The position numbers and the translations under genes were made by a program. A DNA stretch of 64,000 nt from Angiostrongylus vasorum (Eukaryota; Nematoda; Chromadorea; Rhabditida; Metastrongylidae): contig JADANN010000003.1 in assembly GCA_018806985.1 (NCBI GenBank), positions 1-64,000 of the forward strand, written 5' to 3'. The notes beneath the pieces are model-generated. The model made no database searches. It was not told the origin of the DNA and saw only the letters and a list, made by a program, of their open reading frames with translations. This document shows, one piece after another, positions 1 through 10,739 of this stretch (position 1 is its first letter; each line of letters begins with the position of its first letter).

Positions 1-1003
1 GGACATTCCAAACATTTGCCTTTATTAGAAAGTTGCAAACATTTTAAAAGGTGGCCAAGGAAGTCACAGCTTAGTCTCGTTACGATACTTTCCCTAAACC
101 ACGCCCAGTTTTCTTTCCTTTATTCAGTGGTGCCCCAGTTTCAACTGCAGGATACAAAAGCGATCCGACAACACGTTATGCTCTAACGAAATTGTTTTTT
201 TTTCGTGATGCGGTTCTTGAATCTTTAGCAAAATTCTGCAGGCGAGCTTCCTTGGGCCACCGAGCCCTCTTGCCGTCAGAGACAAAATGTCAGAACACTT
301 ATAGAGCACTGAAAATAAAAACGACTAAAGCTGAATGATTACGACTTTTACTGCTAAGGATTGTTCTGCTAAGAATGTTGCAAACCGCAAGTTCTGTCTG
401 CTTTTTGTCATTCCACTTTTGTGCTTCCTTATTGTCATTCGATATATCTATGGATTGATTTCCCCTCAAAAGTTCATCTTTTACGACGCTGTTTTCTTCG
501 AATTCTGCAAATCTTCAATTGTGGAAAAGCTAAAATTCATTGTTATTGCATCGAAAATAATGTGGCCTAAACCCATTTTAACCTGTAGCACTTGAGAAAT
601 CAGCGTTTTCATTGAATTGTGTTCAAGTGACGCCTTTCACATACGTCGTTTTCATTTTATATATCACTTCTGATTGTCGATAGCCATATGCCTAGGAATA
701 GGAGAGCCCCTCGTGTCAAGGCTCAAGGCCTTATTAAAACACTGATTCCAAATTTTTCTTTGAGTCGAGCAGTTTCGGGGTATGAAAAACTATGAAAAAC
801 TCTTGAGAAAATCAAAGAGATCCATAATATTCGTTTTACGGTCACAGAGCACGAATGTTTAGGAGAAATTCATTGTTTTCACAATAACCCTAAAGAAACA
901 GGAAATTCTCTTTTCAAGTCAACTTTGCAATAGCTGCAATTTACTTAATTTTTTTCATGTGTGATTCTGTTGAAAATGAACAGTCTGGCGAACTTGGCAA
1001 CAG
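1..1003 (+). promoter_or_regulatory. Conserved 5' flank of gene copy A
   Basis: Bases 1-70 hold a copy of dispersed repeat R5 (a stretch reading ACATTTGCCTTTATTAGAAA). Bases from about 330 to 1003 match, in inverted orientation, the 5' flank of copy D (about 52702-53345) over at least 650 bp, including short shared blocks such as GAGAAATCAGC. Copy C has a weaker version at 30640-31300. The match stops being flank and becomes exon 1 at 1004. Promoter function is inferred from position and conservation between copies. No TATA box or trans-splice leader was recognised. Confidence 0.4.
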
Positions 1004-4000
1004 ATGCGACACGTCCACTACTGCTTTTCTCTTCTCGCTGTTACTACAGTGTTTGGGTGTGCAGCAGGTCCAGGTGGGACCAGTTATTAATTCATAGATT
1101 AAAAGCAGGACTTTCAGCAAACTGGCATTAATATCAGATATATACATATATATATAATCTGACAAGCGGCCTTCGTTGACCTGATGCGAGCTAGATATCA
1201 GTTGCGGTTGTCGTTAGGATCAATAAGCCGACGTTTCGACTTCGTCTCTATCAAAGTCTAGTATTTTGTCTAATGATTTCCATATAATTAAGTAAACTAC
1301 GCATAGTATTAATGAAGATCTAGAATGTGCATAATCTGGTGTTTTTGTTTCTTGCGTTAGGATTCTGACAGTAACTTTAAAATCATCATCATTTTACTCT
1401 CGATCGTCCTATGTGTAATTAGAGGAGTAAATTGGACAATGTTAACAGTTTCCCTCAATAGAGCATCATCCGAAGACAAGTATAAGTATCGATATTGAAA
1501 ACTATAGAGTGGAATGGGTAAACACGAAAAAATGCAGCGGGTTTAGAGCCTTCCATTTATCCATCAGCTCGAAAATAATCAATGAATTTGTCCTGTCTTA
1601 TATTTGGTTACTAAAACATATAAGTTCATTTTTATTGAAGATCCCGCATTCAACTATTCGTCATAACTTACGGTTAGGATTATCAGCAGTTGCAGAGGCT
1701 GACCAGTGGATGGAATAAAACGACTTTTAAGGATCATCGTCACACAGCTCTTGAAATTTGTACGAGCTCATCTGAATAATACCAAAATATTCTCAGTTCG
1801 CAGTGGAGTCACTGGATGTTACGTCACTTTGTAGTAATGTGTGAAACGAATCCACGAAGGAAGCCAATCTCGTGCTCCTCGTAGACAATAAAGAGAAAAT
1901 AAGCAGGTTAGGCTTTATTGAATCAAAAGCTAATGAATCAATTAAAACGGTGCCTTGGTTGTTCAATCTTTAGGTGGTCGGGAAGATATTTTGTACAGAT
2001 TACAGCGTTGCCTATGAAACAGCGATTAGTACCAAAGCTTGCCATCGCTTTCGTGTATAATGTGCGAACTCCAGTTCTTGATCGCCGATCCTTACTCTGC
2101 TGTCGATATACAGACTACTGTTTCATCGTCTGTTCCACTCAAAGAAAGATGGAACAGTGCTTTGAAATAGTAAATAGGCAATGAGAATTCATGAAATTTA
2201 GGCGAGAAAACCAACCGTAAGCAGACCACCTTCTTCAAACTTCCGAATATAGGTTTCAGAAAGTCGTCAGCATAACAAATTGGTATCAATAATCAAATAG
2301 TGAAGATATAGTAGTGCCCCACTTTTCTCCTAATCCTTAACACATAAATAAAGCACTTATCAAAGACAAGTAACGAATGGCTGAGAATGTGTGCACATCA
2401 GAAGAGGAAAGGAAGGGACCGCTAAAGCATCGGTCGCCCGGGTCAGAACAAACGCTAGGATTATTCCACAAAATAATGTTCCAACCCTAAGCAGAATCCT
2501 GTTCTAGCTACTCTTCTTAAAAGGGCAAAGGGTAAAGCGCTCGGCGTTGATCCATGATTGAGAGATACACCAAGCATTCAGCTTTATTAAGCGCCGCTAG
2601 GGATGATTCAACGATCTGGCCTATACATTGACGTTAGCGTACCGATCTATCGAGTCATTGCTGATGTCCTCGCATAATCCGGTACCAGTTTTCCGACCCC
2701 AGGGAGTAGGATGGCTAGGTGTGCCTGGGACACGGGATGTACCCCACGAGTATTTCAGAGTGTCTCTAACCACTGAGGTATGAGGTAAGAAATACATTGG
2801 GAAAAAGGGTAGGCCTCTTTGTATCTGTAGAAAGTAACATTTGTACGGGAAAATTAAAATTTGACATGCCCTGAAGACAAACAGGGCACAAATTCACATC
2901 GATGATGGTTTCAGGGTCAGTGTCAAGATCCTTGTGCAGGAATCAAAAAGATCGACGTGCAAGACTATTCTAACGTATTGATAAATTTCAAAAGTAAAAA
3001 GACGAAGTAGAGAGACGTGTGCCTCGCCATCATACGTAACAAAGCGCCTTTTTTTTAAAGTGATTTTTTAACCTGGTTTCGTCCCACTCGCCATCCCATG
3101 CAGACAACACTTGGGATAGTCGCATGAGCAGCAGCACGGTGAGCAGTTTTTAAGTTAAGCAGAAAGAAACGAGAGGATTGGAAACCTTTCAAGGATATCG
3201 ACGATGCAGTGAAGAGAACAAAGAACACTGGATTCCGTGCCTGCCTTTTTGACTACGCTATACATCTTACCTTAACGTATGCATCGGAAACCTGGTCGCT
3301 GCGTAAGCATGATGGGAGACGATCACTCAGCGTTATTGAACGCGCACTCAAAAGGACGATGCTAGGAGCACCTCTCGTCAAGCAAGCGAGGGAAAGCAGC
3401 CGAAGCTTTTAACTTATTCAACGGTCAAAAATCAAAAATACCGTTCTATACGCCAAACTTATGAAAATAAGATAGGCCGGACACGTAATGCCCATGAACG
3501 ACAACGGATGGACCAGAGCCATTAGTGATTGGATTCCTCCGAACGTCGGATGTGCTGTAGAACGACCAACAACCCGATGGCGGCAGTTCTTCACTAAAAG
3601 TCTAGAAAAAATGTATGATGCTCTACGAATCCCCAGATCGAGCAAAATAACATGGGATGCTCTTGCACGCGACAAGGAAAAGTGAAAGATCACTCGAGTC
3701 ATTCGGCGATCAACGGGCCGACATGTGATACAGGTGATAACACCGTTAATATGAGAATTAAATAGAGAAATTTAATTTAGAAAATGATGTAAACGAATTA
3801 ATTTAAATGAAAAAAATTTGCTTATTTGTTTGAAAGGGTTCGCTAGTCCCAAGTTTCACCCACAACCCTTGAACGATTTTTTACCATTATATTATCAGTA
3901 AATGACGTTAAGTGATAAAATTAACACCACCATCATAGTGTCCCTGTATTTGGGGGCTTTTTCAACCCTTCTTTCACTTCAACTTTTTTTCGAGGGCGGT

Positions 4001-7000
4001 GTGGGTTCGACCTCGCCTCGGATTCACGAAATCTCTCAACCCTCCACGGAGCTTTAAATTCTTACCGTGCTTGTCTGGGCATAGTCCACTGTTTACAACA
4101 CAAAAACTCAGTGGCGCGGCCAGCTAAGACTCCAGGGAGGATCGGATCGACCATCATTCAACGACATTCATGACGAGAGAAAAGTCCTCAAAGAGCAGCC
4201 GAATGGCCGAGGCAAACTTAGAAGGTTTTCGTGGATTATGGGTGCGATGGAGCGAATGGAACGCAAGAAGTGCTTCGAAGCACACAGTGGATTTGAAGGA
4301 TAGGTTATCGGAGACGAAATTTTAAAAAAAAATTGGACAACTTTTACTCACACATTCGTAATATTGTGATGTTAACATTCAACTTGCATTTATTCGCCAA
4401 AAACTGCGAGATTTAGCTGCAATGAGCTCAAGGAGCTTTAATGTTATGGGGTTTCACTTTGCCGTTACTGTGGTTTACTCAATGGCTGCTGGTGCAACTG
4501 CTCAGGCACCTACTATTTCGACGAGTGAAGATGGAGCCAGACAATTTGTGATGCGCATTGTAATGCAAGCAGTGAGTTCTCATTTTTCGGATACGTTCAA
4601 TGAGAGGAGTAGTTCTAGTAATAATTCAGCCTACATCTTCATATTAACACGGCTTGCATGACTTTAGATGTTTTAATTGAAAAGTTCAATATAAATTCAA
4701 CTGGTTAGTGAAAACTCTGTTTTCCAGGTGTTTGATGTTCTCGAACAGCAGGGTCGCGCCGCCGGTCTCCCGGACCCAATAATTCAAGTCATTTTGGGTC
4801 AACTCACCGTGAACGTCACATACCAACCCCTGCGATGCGACAGTGTTTCTGTTAACCCAATGGCGGGAGTTGATAGTCAGTCTTCAACTTTCAAAATCTA
4901 TTCGAAAAAGCCATCCCAGTGCTAGCAAAACCTGAAGGAACGCTATTGCCTTGAACGCTGCCATGAATCTTGAATCCTACCATTTTAAAAATAATATGCG
5001 AAAGACCCAAATATGATAGAGATGTTTTCATAACGTTAATTTCACAGCTTTCGGCAGGTGCTTTAAGAGTACCGTACCAACTCAATTTTGAATTATAGTT
5101 GCTGCTTTTCCAGTGATTATCATTATTCATTACCATTATTATTATCCTGTAGGTGGGTTAGTGTTGCAGTCTATTACACCAGAAAACAAGTTTCTGGTTA
5201 GGCACCCTTACATCGCTCCCCTTCCATCCACATCGTAACGCCTTAGCTGGGCTCTCCCGAGCATTGCGAGAAGGATGGACTCGGCCTGCATGAAAAGGTA
5301 TTCACGACGAGAGAAAAATCCTCAGTTAGTAGACGAATCCACATATGAAATTTTGGAAGGTTTTTGTGTGCTATGATTGCGACAGAAACAAATGGGATAT
5401 GGGAAATACTGAGATCTGCGTTGCGAATGCGATAGCGGGTCGTGTAGTACAAAATCAGTGAAATAACCACCATAAAGCTGAGATACTTGTAAAACTCCAG
5501 AGCGCAGATGCCTGCGATCTGGATCAAAAGCTTTATTACCCTCTCCGAGGACTAACACGTTTACCACCACACCATGCGGGTCCTTCATTTTGCCTTTATC
5601 TCACCCAGTTTTATAGGAAGATATATCTTTTTTTTAAAATTTTTTTACCAAATTTTCTTAAAAAAAACTTTGCCATCCTCACGTTGTTATTATCAGCAAC
5701 TACTTGATACTTGATACTTGAATGGCCCGTCCTCACTGGTTTTGCGGTTCCCAGCACAATCTCCATTTTTCGGAGATCTGCTGGTTAAGCCATTATTGTT
5801 ATCCGGAATCCCGAGGTCGGCCTGGACAAAGTCTGAGCCAGATCTTCACCACCACAGGCAGTCGCAGCCCTTGTGGATCAGAGGGAGATTTGCCACCATG
5901 CGACTATTTGATACCGAGACGGTAGTGAATCCTGGTATCGGTTTACGCTTAGCTAATCTTCCTGATCGAAACGCTGGACTCCTTCTCAGCTTGGGACACT
6001 TTGCCGGAGAGTCGAAATGTCCCACTGTACATCACAGCCCCACACTCAGGAACACCTCCCAGCCACGATGATGCGGTAAACCGTTGGGGGGATCATCAGG
6101 AAATACCATTAACAATTTAGAGTATGACCAACAACGTCCTGTTGAGATTGTTTGAGTTGACTTTTTTCAACATTTGACGTATTTTGCTTTTTTTGAGTGG
6201 AAGTGTTATGAATCTACAGAGAAAAGGAACCAAATAAGTGTAGAAGATCGCTTTTTTAGTGGAGGTTGTACCGGATTGAATCCCAGCTGAAAATAACAAG
6301 ACAGCGAAGAGGGTAAAATTTTTCAGACTCAATCTTTCTTTTATAAGTGCGATATTCATAAGCTTTTTTTTGCTGCACACCTTATGTGATTTGTACAAAC
6401 AATTTATGTTCCTCGTTTTTAAAATTGAAAAAGAAAATTCTTGAGACTTTTAGAAGGCCATATCTCTTCTGTCATTTATTTTTGTAAACGGCAGAGGAAA
6501 TGGGGGGTTATCGGAGTGTTTATTGGCGCAGTTCATGTTAATCAGGAGCAGGGTTCTGGTGCGACCACCTCCATAACGCTCCATTCTACTGCACACGGGA
6601 ACACTTTTGTTCGGAAACTCTCAACTTTGAAAGCACAATCCACCACACCAGCATTTTACGACGCTCATGAAGAAGCCGAAATCTTCAAGCAGCACCGTGA
6701 TAAACGCAAAATAATCCACTGATTTTTTTATCAGGTCAAATTAACACGCAATCTACTTAGCCAAACTCTTTCATAACCTCAACAGATAAAACTTGGTGAA
6801 CAAATATTAGCTCGTGTAATAAACAGCTTCTTTTAAATACTAATCATTTTGATTTATTGAACCTACTTTCACTTAACTTTTGCAGTTTCGACTCATTCGT
6901 CTTCTTGAGAGCCGAAGAACCTCGTCAATGATCCGTAGTCGCTGTTCATCGCGTTGTGGGTCTTCATAGTCGTATCCAGTCGAATCTTCTTCAGTGGAGC

Positions 7001-8284
7001 ACCACTTGAATAAGGATCATCACTCGAGCAGTGTCTATTTTATAGAGGACGCTTGTTAACTAATTCTCGACTGACAATGATTTCTTTTCTTGTCGACAGT
7101 TCATCCTGTAGCAATCGGTAATAGGGTAGTCAGCATGCGAATTGTCGGCACAAAAAGAAGTCATTAGTCGGCAATCACTCAACAACCATACTGTGTATAA
7201 GGAACGCCGTCCAGTCAGCTTCTCATTCGAGTGGTGCTTCGCTTGAGAAGATTCGACTGTATTCGATGCGACTATGAAAACCCGGAACGAGACGATGAGC
7301 AACTGTGGGCCACCTAATCGGATTGTCGGCTGTGAAAGAAGCTAAAGCGACTTTAAAGATAGCCAAATTAAAGCTTTACCACCACTTTGGTTATGTAAAC
7401 AGTCTAAATATTGATCGTTAACGTTGTGGTTAAGTGGGGGGTAGGTTTCATAAAGCATCATTTTGCTAGGTGCAAGCTACTCACTACTTTGTGAGCGGTA
7501 AGTGTTTAAAAAAAAGTTTTTTTATTGCGTGAATAAAATTTTGGCATCAAATTTTATCGGCTTAGGTCGTTGAACTGTCTGGCTGAGCAGGCTGCTTGTC
7601 AGCTTGATTTTTCTGGCCACTGAAAAACGATCCAGCTCAAGGGTGAGCTATTCAGCCGGAATAGTGTGATAGAAACCTCGTTTCTACTCATTAATAAAAC
7701 AATGAATTTATTGGTGAATGACGAAGTTAAGACAAGGTCGCTTCTTGGTTTGCAACATGAGAAACATTCGACGACCTTTGCGGACGATGAATGCGAGGGA
7801 AGCGGATCCAGTAGCAGTGCGAGGGAGACGCACAGTAGATGACATGACGGGTCGTGCAATAATTTTAGCGAAAATCTCTGTAGTTTCATTGTGAAGTAAT
7901 ACAAGTTCTAAAAATGGCGGAAAATAGTGACAGAAAATTGCCCTTTTTCGTATGGCTTTTAAATGGATACAAACTATATATTTTTAAAAAACGAGTTTTT
8001 TCTTTGCAGTAATGGGCGCGATGAATATGAATACTTGCGTCATCACCAGCAATACGGTGACTGCAATCTGCAGTGGAGGAAACTGCATGTTAAACGCTGC
8101 CATGAATTTCCAGCCTTTTCCCGCCACGGCCCTGACAATTTCAGGAACTCTCACGACCACAAATGTCATCATGGCAAATTGGAGTAGAGATATGTGGCAA
8201 GGCGTGGTGAACAGGGTGGTTCGAATGCTGGCGTCGGGACCGTTTGCCGCGAACTTCATCTCGGCAGTTGCCACCGTCTCATGA
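1004..8284 (+). CDS. Small secreted nematode protein family, copy A (4 exons)
   Basis: Exons are 1004-1082, 4417-4571, 4728-4875 and 8010-8284. Phases agree at every junction (1, 0, 1), giving about 218 residues. Exon 1 gives a short signal-peptide-like segment ending in GCAAGPGGT. Exon 2 ends VMQA at a GTGAGT donor, exon 3 starts VFDVLEQQG, and exon 4 carries NTVTAIC, GTLTTTNVIMANWS and the terminal ATVS. The mature protein would be secreted, and its function is unknown to me. Introns 1 and 3 are about 3.3 and 3.1 kb and filled with PLE, RTE, SINE and MITE debris; intron 2 is 156 bp. The codon matching the start in other copies is TTG here (about 994). An extra T in exon 1 puts the downstream ATG at 1004 into the correct frame, so the start is displaced. 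The exon 3 donor (GTCAGT) is weak. It may be a functional gene or a young pseudogene. Confidence 0.6.
1195..1265 (-). ncRNA. PLE tail with degenerate hammerhead-like core
   Basis: On the minus strand the stretch reads TTTGATAGAGACGAAG followed by TCGAAACGTCGGC, a decayed form of the CTGA-NGA / GAAA / GTC core of a hammerhead ribozyme. The same block, with the same neighbours, lies in intron 1 of copy D (52395-52480), also antisense to its gene. The insertion therefore predates the A/D duplication. Confidence 0.35.
1915..2480 (+). pseudogene. Penelope-like element relic, reverse transcriptase part
   Basis: The translation contains CSIFRWSGRYF, then ALPMKQRLVPKLAIAF, then LLCCRYTDYCFIVCSTQ. 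These match the palm of the PLE at 47063-47593 (SIFRWSGKYY, MGQRLAPSLAIAF, YCRYIDDCFVLCSTQ). The catalytic YIDD is degraded to YTDY, so this copy cannot be active. From about 2290 to 2480 sequence resembling the region after the thumb continues in decayed form. It lies within intron 1 of copy A. Known of the family: PLE reverse transcriptases are related to telomerase. Confidence 0.75.
2515..2765 (+). repeat. Dispersed repeat R3, copy 1
   Basis: This block of about 250 bp starts near GGCGTTGATC and contains ACCGATCTATCGAGTC. It recurs at 24405-24690 and 49665-49965, all in plus orientation. It has no clear coding content, and its class is unknown. Confidence 0.6.
2780..3085 (+). pseudogene. 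PLE relic, GIY-YIG endonuclease part
   Basis: Decayed sequence resembles the GIY-YIG region of the PLE at 47784-48176: an AATACATTGG block (for YIG), then a stretch for GRPLCV, then CTTGTGCAGGAATCAAAAA matching the part that encodes ILAQES. There are multiple stops and frameshifts. It is in the same orientation as the relic at 1915 and may be the 3' part of the same old insertion, split by repeat R3. Confidence 0.55.
3170..3740 (+). pseudogene. RTE-A retrotransposon, 3' fragment
   Basis: Translation gives KRTKNTGFRACLFDYAI, LTYASETWSLRKHD, SLSVIERALKRTMLG and, after frameshifts, RAISDWIPP, ERPTTRWRQF and DALARDKEK. This is the C-terminal end of the reverse-transcriptase polyprotein seen on the minus strand at 59300-59998. 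It ends in CGATCAACGGG followed by a short GTGATACAGG-type tail, as at 59255-59290. It is 5'-truncated, as is usual for target-primed insertions. Confidence 0.8.
3985..4320 (+). mobile_element. tRNA-derived SINE, degenerate copy
   Basis: The left end has GGGTTCGACCTCG, fitting the pol III B box (GWTCRANNC). The body shares AACGACATTCATGACGAGAG and TTCGTGGATTATGGGTGCGA-type blocks with the SINE copies at 13365-13735, 19070-19440, 50545-50905 and 54060-54310. It ends 97 bp upstream of exon 2 of copy A. Confidence 0.55.
5240..5450 (+). mobile_element. SINE fragment
   Basis: It shares a TTCACGACGAGAGAAAAATC block and the downstream GGAAGGTTTTTGTG block with the SINE at 3985-4320. The tRNA-like head is missing. 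It lies in intron 3 of copy A. Confidence 0.45.
5455..5605 (+). mobile_element. Fold-back MITE FB1, partial copy
   Basis: It carries GAGATACTTGTAAAACTCCA and ACCACACCATGCGGGTCCTT, hallmark segments shared with better copies at 16216-16519, 25085-25305 and 35470-35700. It is truncated relative to the 25 kb copy. No coding capacity. Confidence 0.5.
5700..6090 (+). repeat. Dispersed repeat R2, copy 1
   Basis: This block of about 390 bp starts after TACTTGATACTTGATACTTG, contains TTTTTCGGAGATCTGCTGG, and ends near GATGATGCGGTAAACCG. Copies are at 9085-9475 (+) and 43650-44005 (-). A 117-codon open frame crosses it (TTTGS, CGSEGD). Class unknown. Confidence 0.65.
6110..6880. other. No gene recognised (part of copy A intron 3)
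   Basis: Short open frames occur here, but none has a recognisable family, splice context or repeat partner in the window. It is most simply unannotated intron. Confidence 0.4.
6885..7400. repeat. Dispersed repeat R7, inverted pair
   Basis: The minus-oriented copy at about 6885-7050 and the plus-oriented copy at about 7225-7400 are reverse complements over segments such as GAAGATTCGACTG and CGACTATGAA. R7 is the repeat that elsewhere carries a CTGAGAAAGACGAAG / CGAAACGTTAGGCG core (8900, 9600, 10420, 22080, 25540), probably a PLE terminal repeat. The pair could form a hairpin with a stem of about 100 bp. Confidence 0.5.
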
Positions 8285-8361
8285 AAAGAGAAACTGACCG
8301 AGGAGTGCCTGAAACGATCTATCCATTTATATGATATTTTAAGCCGTTGTCTTGTGAAATC

Positions 8362-8367
8362 AATAAA
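8362..8367 (+). terminator. Poly(A) signal of copy A
   Basis: AATAAA lies about 80 bp after the stop codon at 8282-8284. Copies B and B' have AATAAA about 66 bp after their stops. Confidence 0.6.
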
Positions 8368-8899
8368 CTCGTTAACCAGGAAATTTTCAATAATCAAGGG
8401 AGCGTTAAAAACTGCAATAAAGTGCACTACATTAAGAATATTTCGTATGACCAGTGGTTATTTGATTAAACATTGAACGTTTACAAAATGAGACGAGACA
8501 AAAACACTATGTTTCAACTGCAAAAAGAGTCTCATGCTATCGGTTGAAAAAATATGACGAGACAAGGTTAAAACAGAAATTCGAATAGAACTGTGTTGGG
8601 TTGTCCCGGGAAAATTTTTTCGCTCCTGGTGGCATGATGTCAGCCATATAACTTTGCTAAAAGACCAGGTTTCGTTTTAGGATTTTGTTCCAGCTTTAGC
8701 ATTTCTGCTCTTCATAGATACTTCTCACTCAGACAGTTTTTTTTTAAACTGTGGTATTCGAAGAACCGAAGAACTTTCGGAGGTATTTATACACACTGGG
8801 TACTAACGATCAATCACCCCTCGGCATGAGTGATCTTGGGGAACACAAATCGGCGTTGAAACCAGTTAAGCTGAGGTTGTATTCGAAACCACAGTGCAT

Positions 8900-9080
8900 A
8901 ACTTTTTAATAAACCTTGTTTCATTGATAAGCTGGTACGAGGTTGTTACCAACTACTTATTCGGCTAAAGTTTCGACGTCTTCGTCTTCCTCAGAGCCAA
9001 AGAGCCGAGTCGATGTCCACAGATCTTCTTCTCGATGTGGTGACTTCGTCGCGTATCGAGCCTGACTATCTTTAGTGGAA
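8900..9080 (-). repeat. R7 copy with hammerhead-like fold
   Basis: On the minus strand 8963-8998 reads GGCT, CTGAGGA, A, GACG, AAGA, CGTC, GAAA, CTTT, AGCC. GGCT/AGCC form stem I and GACG/CGTC stem II. CTGAGGA and GAAA match the conserved hammerhead boxes, with one extra A before stem II and the cleavage triplet decayed to TTT. The flank has CTGGTACGAGGTTGTTACCA, shared with the copy at 9600-9830. Confidence 0.45.
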
Positions 9081-9084
9081 TATG

Positions 9085-9475
9085 TTACTCACTTGATACT
9101 TGTTACTTGAACGGCCCGTCCTCACAGGTTGTGCGGGTCCCAGCATAATCACCATTTTTCGGAGATTTGCTGGTTAAGCCATTATGGTTCCCTGGAATCC
9201 CGACGTCAGCTTCGCCAAAGTCTGCCCCAGGTCTTCACCACCACGGGCAGTCACAGCCTTTGTGGATCAGAGGGAGCTTTGCCACCATGCGACTTTGATA
9301 CCAGGACAATGGCCGATCCTGGTATTGGCTTACTCTTAGCTTGGCTTCCTGATGGAAACGCCGGACTCTTTCTCAGTTTGGGAGACCTTGCCGGGGAGAC
9401 GACTCACCCTACTGTACATAGCAGTCAGACATCCAGGAACACCTTCCAGCCACGATGAGGCGGTAAACCGTTGGG
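9085..9475 (+). repeat. Dispersed repeat R2, copy 2
   Basis: It matches 5700-6090 almost end to end, including CTTGAACGGCCCGTCCTCAC-type start and GATGAGGCGGTAAACCG end. A 109-codon frame is open through it, as in the other two copies. Confidence 0.65.
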
Positions 9476-9599
9476 AGGTAGTGGAATATCTCTCAATGTA
9501 ATCAGTTGAGAAGACAAGTTACTACAAACCAATCACGACTATCTAATTCACTGATCACTAATGAAAAAATTCTGTATATAAGGGCATCTCCGGGCGAAT

Positions 9600-9830
9600 A
9601 TGACTCATTCGAGAGATTTTCCCGAGAAGAAGACCCGGCTCGATGCGCAACGTAGACGCCACATCGAGAAGACGAACGCTGTGGATTTCTACTTTGATCA
9701 TCGGTTCTGAGAAAACGAAGATGTCGAAACCTTAGGCGAATAAATATTGGTAACAACACCCGTGCTGGCTTATCAATGAAACAAGGTACATTATTATACC
9801 GAATTAGGTGAATGTCGGTACAGAATGATA
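9600..9830 (+). repeat. R7 copy with hammerhead-like core
   Basis: It contains GGTTCTGAGAAAACGAAG, then TGTCGAAACCTTAGGCGA, then the tail CGTGCTGGCTTATCAATG also seen at 31960-32035. The core is degraded (CTGAGAA instead of CTGANGA). Confidence 0.45.
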
Positions 9831-9834
9831 GAAT

Positions 9835-9942
9835 TTTTAATTTAGTGTCGATCACTCTAGTGAAGGACCCGCATGGTGTGGTGGTGAACGCGTCAATCCC
9901 CGGAAGGGACAACAGCGGTTTCGTTTCCCACCGCAGACACCT
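9835..9942 (-). mobile_element. Fold-back MITE FB1, cut by the palindrome edge
   Basis: It carries AAGGACCCGCATGGTGTGGT and CCCACCGCAGACACC. The sequence expected next (TGCGGTCC) is missing, because the left palindrome arm starts at 9943. The junction therefore falls inside a MITE. Confidence 0.55.
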
Positions 9943-10419
9943 TCACTATTGATAGTCTAGTAGTTTTTTTTTCTAACTGTTAACGTACTCTGACTAGGAA
10001 AGCAAATTGCGAGCTCGAAAAGAATCCTGTGTTGAAATCTTTCTCACTTAGAAGACCAGCTACAACGGCAGAACTGCTTGCTCAGTTTTATTTCAACAGT
10101 AAATTTTTAGATGCAATTCTTCCAATAGATTTTTTTTAGAATGCTTGTTGTGTAATACAAGCCTGCCTATTTAATAACGCTGCGTGTGCCTTAGATTTAT
10201 GTCCAGTTTGAACTATCACAGAGAATGGTAGCTCTTTTCAGTTTTGTTTTAGTTCATTTCATTTTATTGCGGACGACTACTGTTCGACACGGTGCCGACC
10301 TCAGTACTTCATCATCAACTCGATTTGTTTCCGTGCAGGCATCACCCACGAATTTCTTCGGCCATTCCAGATGTCCGCTTGGCCGCTAGAGGATCCTCGT
10401 CTTTTCAAGAATGTCGCGG

Positions 10420-10660
10420 AATGCTGATTGAGTCGAATAAACCGACTTTCACATAACCATGGCACGAATAACCAATATATTCGTTTAGCTTCTTCAGCTG
10501 ACTCAAGGTTTTACTTAGCCTTTGCTCGCCTAACGTTACCACATCTTCGCGTTTTTCACAGCCATTAACTCAAATCGGTGACCCACAGTCGTTCTTCCTC
10601 GCGTTGTGGGTCTTCGTAGGAGTATCGAGTGGAATCTTTTTAAGCTAAGGACTGCTCGTT
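10420..10660 (-). repeat. R7 copy in left arm
   Basis: It contains the reverse complement of ACCCACAACGCGAGGAAGAA and of GGTTATTCATGCCATGG-type sequence. The counterpart in the right arm is 22080-22320. Confidence 0.45.
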
Positions 10661-10739
10661 ATTACTGCTCATAGCCTTGTGTTTCATAAGTAATCGTTCT
10701 CAAACACTTCTTACGTAAAAAAAAGAATGTCGAAAAGAA

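Noticed and set aside
7984..8427. 147-codon minus-strand frame over the last exon of copy A
   Set aside because: Shadow of the real exon. The same antisense frames appear at copies B, B' and D because the exon is conserved.
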